Source of the DNA: Chloroflexota bacterium
GTDB taxonomy: Bacteria > Chloroflexota > Anaerolineae > Anaerolineales > Villigracilaceae
NCBI GenBank assembly: GCA_016234495.1
Contig: JACRBI010000054.1
Span: 62,001-126,000 of the forward strand
Direction of reading: 5' to 3'
Length of the DNA: 64,000 nucleotides
Both the position numbers and the translations under genes were made by a program. The notes under the pieces were generated by a model, which was given only the letters and a program-made list of their open reading frames with translations, searched no databases and was not told the origin of the DNA. Shown in pieces: positions 8,421-15,479 of the stretch. Each line of letters opens with the position of its first letter. The stretch's first letter is position 1.

Positions 8421-8475
8421 TAGACCGTAGACCATTGACCATGTTTATCGTCCATTGTCCGTTGTCTATCGTCAA
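8421..8475. repeat. Heptamer array with inverted arms
   Basis: Units TAGACCG, TAGACCA, TTGACCA, then after a one-base phase slip TCGTCCA, TTGTCCG, TTGTCTA, TCGTCAA. The right half is a degenerate inverted copy of the left, so the array could fold into a hairpin between two genes. Confidence 0.85.
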
Positions 8476-8492
8476 ATAACAAGGAGCCAACC

Positions 8493-8963
8493 ATGTCCGA
8501 ACCCGCTGAACTTGCAGAGAAATTAAAATCCGAAGGCCAAAAATTTGTTGGCATCTTTTCTGCTTTGACCGACGACCAATGGAACGTTGAAGTCTACACG
8601 GAAGGCACAACCTGGACGATCCGCAATGTGCTGGCGCACTTTGTCACCTCCGAGCGCGGATTGGTCAAACTGTTCGAGCAAATTCGTCAGGGCGGTGCTG
8701 GCGTGGCTGATGATTTTTCCATTGACCGTTATAACGATGCGCAGCAGCAAAAGACAAAGGAATTCACTCCAGCTGAATTGCTGGAACAATATAAATCTGT
8801 GCGCGAAAATTCTGTCGCGTGGGTTTCAGGCTTGCGGGAATCGGAACTGGAAATTCAAGGCCGCCATCCGTTTCTTCAAATGACCACCCTCCGCGAGATG
8901 GTCAAGATGCTGTACCTGCACAACCAGATCCATTACCGTGATCTGAAGAAAGTTCTTTCATAA
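8493..8963 (+). CDS. DinB/YfiT-like four-helix protein
   Basis: 156 residues with the DinB_2 four-helix-bundle pattern. Three metal-ligand-like histidines are in the expected places: LAHFV near residue 48 and LHNQIHYRDL near 145. Members include metal-dependent thiol transferases, but the substrate cannot be told. AAGGAG lies 7 nt before the ATG. It follows the heptamer array directly. Confidence 0.83.
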   Translation: MSEPAELAEKLKSEGQKFVGIFSALTDDQWNVEVYTEGTTWTIRNVLAHFVTSERGLVKLFEQIRQGGAGVADDFSIDRYNDAQQQKTKEFTPAELLEQYKSVRENSVAWVSGLRESELEIQGRHPFLQMTTLREMVKMLYLHNQIHYRDLKKVLS

Positions 8964-9049
8964 CCACGAAGGGTCACTTAAGGAACACAAGGTTGAGAGA
9001 TTTTTCATCGTGTTCTTTGTAACGAAAAGAAATTTAGTAAAAGCGAAAA

Positions 9050-9084
9050 CATAATTCATCCTTCATAATTCATAATTCACCCTT
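9050..9084. repeat. Heptamer array before the aminotransferase gene
   Basis: CATAATT, CATCCTT, CATAATT, CATAATT, CACCCTT: five period-7 units ending 5 bp before the ATG at 9090. Confidence 0.83.
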
Positions 9085-9089
9085 TTCCT

Positions 9090-10214
9090 ATGCATCTCCC
9101 TCCATTCAAACTTGAACGCTACTTTGCCAAATACGAATTCAACACTGAATTCCTGCTCTGCTCATCAGACTGCGAAGCCATGTCCATTGCGGATTTGCTC
9201 GCATTCGAAGATGGAGCAGCGGAGAGGTTCCAGCAGACCTGGCTGGGCTATACCGAATCACAGGGAAGCCCGGCTTTGCGCAAAGAGGTTTGTAATCTCT
9301 ACACTTCCATTCAGCCCGAAGACATCCTTGTCCATAGCGGGGCGGGGGAGGCGATCTACCTTTTCATGCACGCCATGCTGACTGCCGGTGATCATGTTAT
9401 CGTGCATTCACCCGGCTACCAATCCCTTGCAGAAGTGGCGCGTGGAATCGGCTGTGACGTCAGCCCGTGGCTGGCGCGCGAGGAAAATTCCTGGGCGCTC
9501 GACCTTGACGAACTGCGCGGACTCCTCCGACCGAGTACGAAGGTCATTGTCATCAACACACCGCACAACCCGACAGGCTATCTCATGTCCCGCGCGGATT
9601 TTGATGCCCTGAACAAATTCACTCAAGAAAATAACCTGCTTCTATTTTCAGACGAGGTCTACCGCGAATCAGAATATGACCCTGCCAATCGTCTGCCCGC
9701 TGGCTGTGACTATGGCGAGCACGCTGTCTCGCTGGGCGTGACTTCCAAAACGTACGGACTGGCTGGCTTAAGAATCGGCTGGATCGCCACGAAGAATAAA
9801 AAAGTCTACGAAAACATGGCCGCGCTCAAAGATTACACTACCATCTGCAACTCCGCGCCAAGCGAATTTCTCGCGGAAGTAGCCATGCGCCACCGCACAA
9901 GACTGGCCGAGCGGAATCTCAATATCATCAAACATAACCTGACCGTCATTGACGATCTTTTCACTCATTACCCGTCCCTTTTCACCTGGACTCGTCCGCA
10001 GGCAGGTTCGATGGGATTTCCAAAATTGCTTCAAGGTGACATCGAAGACTTCTGCGATAAACTTGTTAAACAGGCCGGCGTTTTGCTTTTGCCTGGCACC
10101 ATGTATGATGAATCCAACAATCATTTTCGATTGGGCCTCGGCAGAAAGAATCTTCCGCAAGCTGTGGCGAGATTGGAAGAGTACCTCTCGCAATTCGCAA
10201 ATCCAAAATCGTAG
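9090..10214 (+). CDS. PLP-dependent class I/II aminotransferase
   Basis: 374 residues, fold-type I. Visible motifs are GAGEAIYLFMHAML (cofactor phosphate region), NTPHNPTGYL, SDEVYRESEY (Asp that pairs with the pyridine nitrogen), SKTYGLAGLRIGW (Schiff-base Lys near residue 220) and a C-terminal FRLGLGR arginine. It resembles the aspartate aminotransferase/capreomycidine synthase-like branch, but substrate specificity cannot be assigned. The start directly follows a heptamer array and no Shine-Dalgarno is obvious. Confidence 0.88.
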   Translation: MHLPPFKLERYFAKYEFNTEFLLCSSDCEAMSIADLLAFEDGAAERFQQTWLGYTESQGSPALRKEVCNLYTSIQPEDILVHSGAGEAIYLFMHAMLTAGDHVIVHSPGYQSLAEVARGIGCDVSPWLAREENSWALDLDELRGLLRPSTKVIVINTPHNPTGYLMSRADFDALNKFTQENNLLLFSDEVYRESEYDPANRLPAGCDYGEHAVSLGVTSKTYGLAGLRIGWIATKNKKVYENMAALKDYTTICNSAPSEFLAEVAMRHRTRLAERNLNIIKHNLTVIDDLFTHYPSLFTWTRPQAGSMGFPKLLQGDIEDFCDKLVKQAGVLLLPGTMYDESNNHFRLGLGRKNLPQAVARLEEYLSQFANPKS

Positions 10215-10230
10215 ATCCAAAATTGATCAA
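10189..10230. repeat. Heptamer array across aminotransferase stop and next start
   Basis: CGCAATT, CGCAAAT, CCAAAAT, CGTAGAT, CCAAAAT, TGATCAA. The array supplies the last codons and stop of the aminotransferase and the TTG start of the following gene. Confidence 0.8.
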
Positions 10231-11080
10231 ACTCACTCGTCCCCTTCACTTGTTGCTCACCGCGCTGACATATACCCTCGGCGCCAGCGTCCCTGCCTAC
10301 CTCGGAAGACCCCTCAACGCCGGGGTATTCTCGCTTGGCTTGGCAGGGATTCTGCTCGCACAACTGAGCATGTTTCTACTGGCTGAAGTTTTTCGCCCGC
10401 ACAACGAACCGCTCGTTGAAAACGAAACTCCCAAACAAAAAGAGACTCTCCGCAATAGTGCCTTATATGTTTCGATTGCCGCGCTGACAGTCACCGCCTT
10501 CATCGCCTATCTTCTTTACATCAATCAAGCTCTTGTTCTTTCCTCTTTCATCTTTCTCATTTCATCCTTCATCCTTATTCTTTTTTATGCCCTCCCACCC
10601 TTCCGCCTGCTTGACCGCGGCTTCGGCGAACTGACTCTCGCCGCGCACATCGCCTATGTCATTCCATCCATCGGATTTCTTCTGCAAGCGAAAGAGAATC
10701 ATCGCCTGCTCATCGTCATCATCCTTCCACTGACCGCGCTCGGCCTTGCATATTTTCTCATCCTCAATTTCATATCTTTTCCCTCCGACCAAAAATATCA
10801 ACGCGCCACACTCCTGCGCCTGCTCACTTGGGAACGCGCCGTGCCTCTCCATCACAGCCTGATCGTGCTGGCTTATGTCATCTTTGCCATCGCGCCTATT
10901 CTCGGCTTCTCCATTCTCTGGCCTGCCTTCCTCACACTTCCATTTGCCATTTTGCAGATTCTTCTCCTGCGCCACATCTCACTCGGCGGTAAACCAAACT
11001 GGACTCTGCTCAACGTCACCGCGCTCGCCGTCTTCGGCCTCACAACTTATTTTCTGACTCTCACCTTTTGGATCCGCTAA
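10223..11080 (+). CDS. UbiA-like integral membrane prenyltransferase homologue (divergent)
   Basis: 285 residues with about 8 hydrophobic helices. The beginning (RPLHLLLTALTYTLGASVPAYLG) is typical of MenA/UbiA prenyltransferases. The first Asp-rich motif expected after helix 2 is absent (LLAEVFRPHNEP instead of NDxxDxxxD). The second is only partly kept (FPSDQKYQRATLLRLL). It may be an inactive or repurposed member, or have altered metal binding. The TTG start 8 bp after the previous stop has no clear ribosome-binding site. Residues about 107-119 are encoded by another heptamer array. Confidence 0.65.
   Translation: MIKLTRPLHLLLTALTYTLGASVPAYLGRPLNAGVFSLGLAGILLAQLSMFLLAEVFRPHNEPLVENETPKQKETLRNSALYVSIAALTVTAFIAYLLYINQALVLSSFIFLISSFILILFYALPPFRLLDRGFGELTLAAHIAYVIPSIGFLLQAKENHRLLIVIILPLTALGLAYFLILNFISFPSDQKYQRATLLRLLTWERAVPLHHSLIVLAYVIFAIAPILGFSILWPAFLTLPFAILQILLLRHISLGGKPNWTLLNVTALAVFGLTTYFLTLTFWIR
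10543..10580. repeat. Heptamer array inside the UbiA-like gene
   Basis: TCTTTCA, TCTTTCT, CATTTCA, TCCTTCA, TCCTTAT. It encodes hydrophobic residues of a membrane helix in frame. Confidence 0.6.
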
Positions 11081-11110
11081 CCTTCAACCTTCAACTTGAA
11101 ACCTTCAACC
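11081..11110. repeat. Heptamer array before moeA
   Basis: CCTTCAA, CCTTCAA, CTTGAAA, CCTTCAA, CCC. It sits between the stop at 11080 and the moeA ATG at 11118. Confidence 0.85.
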
Positions 11111-11117
11111 CAGACTC

Positions 11118-12377
11118 ATGCCTGAATTTTTGACTCTCCTCCCCCCCGACGAAGCTCGGACTCTCCTGCTTTCGCATCTTCCTTCGCCGATAATTGACTC
11201 TGAAACAATAGACATGATTCACGCTTTCGGCCGCTTCACCGCGTCTGACACATTCGCGCCGCACCCATTACCCGACTTCCCCCGCACCACCGTAGACGGA
11301 TACGCCGTCCGCGCACGAGATACCTTTGGTGCGACCGACTCACTCCCCGCATATCTCACCTTGATCGGCGAAGTGCCAATGGGCGACACGCCGTCGTTTG
11401 AAATTGGTTCCGGTCAATGCGCCTTGATCCACACCGGCGGAATGCTCCCAGACGGCGCAGACGCGGTTGTGATGATCGAATACACACAACATATCGTAGG
11501 GGCGGGGTCACCCCGCCCTGAAATTGAAATCTTTAAATCCGTCGCCGATGGCGAGAATCTCATCCGCATTGGCGAAGATGTTTCTCAGGGACAGTTGGTT
11601 CTCCCTAAAGGGGCTTTGATTCGTCCCGCAGAAATCGGCGGATTAATGGCGCTGGGATTCACATCCATCCATGTTGCCAAAAAGCCGCGCGTTGGCTTGA
11701 TCTCAACCGGCGACGAAGTCATTGACCCAAGCCAAACTCCGCGCCCGGGGCAGGTACGCGATATTAATTCATACACCCTTGGTGCGCTGGTTGAGAAATC
11801 TGGCGGGGAGGCGATCCGCTATGGGATTTTTAGTGACAACTTTCAGGTATTAAAAGAAGCGGCGGCGAAGGCGCTATCCGAATGTGACATGCTCATCATC
11901 ACCGCAGGCTCATCCGCATCGACGAGGGACATGACCGCCGAAGTCATCCGCACTTTGGGCGAGCCCGGCGTGCTGGTGCATGGCATCAACACGCGGCCCG
12001 GCAAACCGACGATCTTGGGAGTGTGCAACGGCAAGGCAGTGATCGGCCTGCCGGGTAACCCGGTTAGCGCGCTGGTCAATGGGTATTTGTTCGTTGCGCC
12101 GGTCATCGAAAAAAATTTGGGCGCATTGCCGAAACCCAAAGCCACTGTGCAAGCAAAACTCACAGTGAACTTGCCTTCGCAGGCAGGCAGGGAGGATTGG
12201 TGGCCGGTGAAGCTAGTGGTCAGTGGTCAGTCGTCAGTGGTCAGTTTTCTGGCTGACCCGATCTTCGGCAAATCCAACCTCATCTTCACCCTTGCCTCTG
12301 CCGATGGGCTTTTGCGCATCCATCCCGATGCCACAGGCTTAAGCGCAGGCGAGATGGTTGAAGTTGTGCTGATTTAA
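11118..12377 (+). CDS. moeA: Molybdopterin molybdenumtransferase MoeA
   Basis: 419 residues, the usual MoeA length. It inserts molybdate into adenylylated molybdopterin during molybdenum cofactor synthesis. Family motifs: FPRTTVDGYAVRA (domain I), the GGMLPDGADAVVMIE strand, STGDEVIDP, a MoCF-like domain with ITAGSSASTRD and RPGKPTILG, and GLPGNPVSA. The G-G-(S/A) turn typical of the family reads AGSSA here, a small deviation. Two repeat-derived inserts are in frame: a palindrome at 11496-11519 (residues about 126-134) and a GGTCAGT-type heptamer array at 12217-12245 (about 366-375). Confidence 0.93.
   Translation: MPEFLTLLPPDEARTLLLSHLPSPIIDSETIDMIHAFGRFTASDTFAPHPLPDFPRTTVDGYAVRARDTFGATDSLPAYLTLIGEVPMGDTPSFEIGSGQCALIHTGGMLPDGADAVVMIEYTQHIVGAGSPRPEIEIFKSVADGENLIRIGEDVSQGQLVLPKGALIRPAEIGGLMALGFTSIHVAKKPRVGLISTGDEVIDPSQTPRPGQVRDINSYTLGALVEKSGGEAIRYGIFSDNFQVLKEAAAKALSECDMLIITAGSSASTRDMTAEVIRTLGEPGVLVHGINTRPGKPTILGVCNGKAVIGLPGNPVSALVNGYLFVAPVIEKNLGALPKPKATVQAKLTVNLPSQAGREDWWPVKLVVSGQSSVVSFLADPIFGKSNLIFTLASADGLLRIHPDATGLSAGEMVEVVLI
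11496..11519. repeat. Palindromic element in frame in moeA
   Basis: GC-rich inverted repeat GGGCGGGG-TCA-CCCCGCCC preceded by GTA. It encodes VGAGSPRP within domain III, where other family members have a short loop. Confidence 0.75.
12217..12245. repeat. Heptamer array in frame in moeA
   Basis: GTGGTCA, GTGGTCA, GTCGTCA, GTGGTCA, GTTTTCT. It encodes the repetitive VVSGQSSVVS in the C-terminal domain. Confidence 0.85.
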
Positions 12378-12420
12378 TATTTCACTTTTTACTCCCTGTA
12401 AACTGGAGACTGAAACTGAT
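12372..12420. repeat. Degenerate inverted heptamer array
   Basis: Runs of ACT/AGT spaced by seven: TTTCACT, TTTTACT on the left and AAACTGG, AGACTGA, AACTGAT on the right. The two halves are complementary. It covers the moeA stop and ends at the ATG of the next gene. Confidence 0.6.
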
Positions 12421-13321
12421 GACCTTCTTAACTGCTCTCGCCCAACCCGAAAAACTCATCCTCGACGGAGCAACCGGCACCGAACTCAACCGCCGTGGCG
12501 TGGATACCGGCCTGCCGCTCTGGTCGGCCAATGCTTTGATGAATGACCGCGATGCAAAAATCCTTCAGCAAATTCACGAAGATTATCTCCGCGCAGGCGC
12601 AGACATTATCACCACGAACACCTTCCGCACGCATCGCCGCGCGCTGGCTCCCAGCGGCAACGCAGGCCGCGCCCGCGAACTTACGCATCGCGCAGTAGAA
12701 ATTGCCCGTGCCGCAATTGCAAATGTGCCATCAGATAAGCCGCGCTTCGTGGCAGGCTCGATCTCCACCCTTGAAGATTGTTACCGCCCTGACCTTGTCC
12801 CGTCTGATGATGAACTTCTCGATGAACACTCCGACCGTATCGTTGACCTGATCGAATGCGGTGTGGATTTGATCCTCGTCGAAACCATTAATTCGATCCG
12901 CGAAGCTGTGATCATTGCCAGGCTAGCCACTGCAACTGGAACGCCGGTAGTTGTCAGTTTTGTCTGTGACCGCGAAGGCAGAATCCTCTCCGGTGAAAGT
13001 CTGACCGACGCGGCTGGCGTGCTGCTTCCGCTTGGCATTTCCGCCATCGGAGTCAATTGCGGGCCGACTCCCAATTTAGCAAAGCCGCTTTTTGAATTAC
13101 AAGTTGCGTGTCTGGACGCAAGAACGAGCGGACACCAATTTCCATTGATCGCTTACGGCAACATCGGTTATGCCGATGACGCAGTTGGGTGGGTGAATAC
13201 AGATTCTGAAAACCCTAAAGCCTATTGTGAACATGCCTCTCACTGGCCTGCAAAAATCATCGGCGGCTGCTGTGGGACAACGCCTGAACACATAACAGAA
13301 TTAAAATCAGCCTTGAAATAA
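12419..13321 (+). CDS. Homocysteine S-methyltransferase family protein
   Basis: 300 residues, a TIM-barrel zinc methyltransferase. LDGATGTELNRRGV is the N-terminal motif. The zinc ligands are the Cys of GVNCGPTP and the paired Cys of GGCCGTTPEHI. The family transfers a methyl group from S-methylmethionine, betaine or methylfolate to homocysteine to make methionine. The donor cannot be told from sequence. The short single-domain form favours an MmuM/BhmT-like enzyme over cobalamin-dependent MetH. Confidence 0.9.
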   Translation: MTFLTALAQPEKLILDGATGTELNRRGVDTGLPLWSANALMNDRDAKILQQIHEDYLRAGADIITTNTFRTHRRALAPSGNAGRARELTHRAVEIARAAIANVPSDKPRFVAGSISTLEDCYRPDLVPSDDELLDEHSDRIVDLIECGVDLILVETINSIREAVIIARLATATGTPVVVSFVCDREGRILSGESLTDAAGVLLPLGISAIGVNCGPTPNLAKPLFELQVACLDARTSGHQFPLIAYGNIGYADDAVGWVNTDSENPKAYCEHASHWPAKIIGGCCGTTPEHITELKSALK

Positions 13322-13365
13322 AAGTCGAAGGTCAAAAGTTCACGATCGCCTTTGACTTTCTTCAT
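13321..13365. repeat. Degenerate inverted heptamer array
   Basis: TCGAAGG, TCAAAAG, TTCACGA, TCGCCTT, TGACTTT. Left GGTCAAAAG and right CCTTTGAC are complementary. It lies between the methyltransferase stop and the antiporter ribosome-binding site. Confidence 0.6.
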
Positions 13366-13384
13366 CCTTAAAAAGGTTTCCCAC

Positions 13385-15358
13385 ATGCTTCTCGAACTTT
13401 TCAACAAACCTGTCGGTTTCTTCCTGCTTGCAATGGCAATCATCCTCATCACACCGCTGCTCTCAGAACGGGTGCGATTGCCTGGCATCATAGGTATCAT
13501 TATTGGGGGCATGCTCATCGGACCGCATGGATTTGGCCTCATGGAAGCGGGCGACCGCATTGAATTCCTCGCAACGATTGGCCTTGTCTACCTCATGTTT
13601 AGCGCAGGGCTCGAAGTGGATATTAATCAATTCCTGCGCGTGCGCGGGCGGGCGGTGGTGTTTGGGGTAATCACCTTTCTTTTTCCACAATTGATGGGTA
13701 TGGGGCTTGGGTACATCCTCAGCCTCGACTTTTTAGGAATGATCCTGCTCGGCTCGGCATTTGCTTCACATACGCTCATCGCATTTCCCATTCTGACGAA
13801 ATTTGGCGTGACGCGGAATGAAGCCATCGCAGTTACCACCGGCGCAACTGTCCTCACGGACATTGGCGCATTCGTTGTCCTTGCAGTGGTGCTTGGCGCA
13901 AGGACGGGCGGAATTTCCGCCGCCTACTTTGTTCAGCTCATCATCCTATTAACCATCTTTGCACTTGCGATTGTTTTTGGTTTGCCCCGCCTCGGAAAAT
14001 TCGTATTTCAACGCATATCGGGTCGCGCCGTTGAATTTCAATTTGTGATCGTCACCCTCTTTGTTTCCGCCTTCGTTGCAGAGTTGATCGGCGTGCATGA
14101 AGTTGTCGGCGCATTCCTCGCAGGGCTGGCGATCAATGCCACGCTTCCTCGTCACAGCCCTGTGACAGGTCACGTGCTCTTCATCGGCGAATCGTTTTTC
14201 ATCCCCGTCTTTATCCTGTATAGCGGCCTGATCACTGACCCGCTCACCTTTCTCAAAAGTCCACAGACCATCATCGTCGCGGTCGGCGTGACCATCGTCG
14301 CCTATGTTTCCAAGTTCATTGCCGCATGGCTCATCGCGCGAATCTACAAATATACAAAACCAGAGTTCTGGACCGTCTTTGGTTTATCTCATGCGCAGGC
14401 TGCGGTTACGATTCCAACTTTGGTAATCGGTTTGGAAACTGGACTTTTTGACTCCACCCTGTTCAATGCCGCCATCTTGATGATTCTCCTCACTTCAATC
14501 ACATCCCCTCTACTCGTCCAGCGCTTCGCTCCTGACCTGAAAACTGCCGAGCCAGACGAGGAGATTCTGCCTCTCTTTGGGCGCATCCTTGTCCCTGTCG
14601 CAGATTCGAAACAATCTGAAGGACTGATCACTCTTGCATCGCTCTTGGCGCGCGCTTCAAAGGGAAAAGTGCTCGCTGTCAGCGTGGCACGCGATGCCAA
14701 TATCGAAAAAGATAGAGATACGAACTTCACCCTTCACAAGGATCTGCTGGGACGAGTCCCTGATTTGTTGAATGATCCCGAAACTGAAATTGAGCTAATT
14801 CCCCGACTTGCATCTTCCCACGCGCAGGGTATTTTACAAACCGCACATGAAAGGAATGCCTCACTCATCCTTATGGGCTGGCGCGGCAAACGCACAATCC
14901 GCGAGAGTGTGCTTGGCACAATATTGGATGAAGTTATCTGGGGTTCGGATACGCCTGTGCTGGTCGGTAAACTTTCGCTTCCGCTGAATAGTATGCAGCG
15001 TATTGTTTTCATCATCCCGCCTAAAACTGTTCCACCCATAGTTCTTCGGCGCATGATCGAAGCGAACATAACTCTCTCCAAATCGCTGAACGTCCCCTTG
15101 CACCTCATTGCAGATGGCGGATACCTGCAAATTACCGAGGCGCTGCTTGCTGCAATTCAATCAGACCACCCCGTCAAACTTGACGAGTTAAAGGATCAGT
15201 TAAAGCGCGAGAATCTGGAACACGAATCCGTCAGCAGTTTTATTGTCCTGCCTGGCTTTGGTTCCCGCAAACGCGTAGCAGATACGCTGGGTCATATTCC
15301 TGAGCAACTGGCCCACTCCTTTGATGGCAATCTTGCCATCTTGCACTTCGATCGGTGA
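13385..15358 (+). CDS. CPA2-type monovalent cation:proton antiporter with C-terminal USP domain
   Basis: 657 residues. The ATG at 13385 is preceded by AAAAGG 8 nt upstream and is preferred over an in-frame start at 13352. About 12 membrane helices (residues 1-385) show the Na/H exchanger fold, including LPGIIGIIIGGMLIGPHG and GVHEVVGAFLAGLAINA. The cytoplasmic part contains a universal stress protein-like domain (about 400-530) with the nucleotide-binding signature LMGWRGKRTIRESVLG. The family exports cations or K+ in exchange for protons at the cell membrane. The USP domain suggests regulation by nucleotide, as in related proteins. Confidence 0.9.
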   Translation: MLLELFNKPVGFFLLAMAIILITPLLSERVRLPGIIGIIIGGMLIGPHGFGLMEAGDRIEFLATIGLVYLMFSAGLEVDINQFLRVRGRAVVFGVITFLFPQLMGMGLGYILSLDFLGMILLGSAFASHTLIAFPILTKFGVTRNEAIAVTTGATVLTDIGAFVVLAVVLGARTGGISAAYFVQLIILLTIFALAIVFGLPRLGKFVFQRISGRAVEFQFVIVTLFVSAFVAELIGVHEVVGAFLAGLAINATLPRHSPVTGHVLFIGESFFIPVFILYSGLITDPLTFLKSPQTIIVAVGVTIVAYVSKFIAAWLIARIYKYTKPEFWTVFGLSHAQAAVTIPTLVIGLETGLFDSTLFNAAILMILLTSITSPLLVQRFAPDLKTAEPDEEILPLFGRILVPVADSKQSEGLITLASLLARASKGKVLAVSVARDANIEKDRDTNFTLHKDLLGRVPDLLNDPETEIELIPRLASSHAQGILQTAHERNASLILMGWRGKRTIRESVLGTILDEVIWGSDTPVLVGKLSLPLNSMQRIVFIIPPKTVPPIVLRRMIEANITLSKSLNVPLHLIADGGYLQITEALLAAIQSDHPVKLDELKDQLKRENLEHESVSSFIVLPGFGSRKRVADTLGHIPEQLAHSFDGNLAILHFDR

Positions 15359-15371
15359 TCGGTAAGTTTGC

Positions 15372-15424
15372 GAAAATTAAAAGTGGAATGAGCTTGTGTC
15401 ATGCTCATTCCACTTTTAATTTTC
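15372..15424. terminator. Bidirectional terminator
   Basis: About 22-bp near-perfect stem (arms GAAAATTAAAAGTGGAATGA and complement, 9-nt loop) between the convergent antiporter and GGDEF/EAL genes. A-rich and T-rich ends serve both strands. Confidence 0.8.
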
Positions 15425-15479
15425 AAGTTGGGATCCTGCCCTAAGGTTTTCGTAAAACCTGAAACCCCGTTGTTTGAAC

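Noticed and set aside
8421-8475. CRISPR-like short array
   Set aside because: Units are 7 nt without spacers and there are no cas genes in the window.
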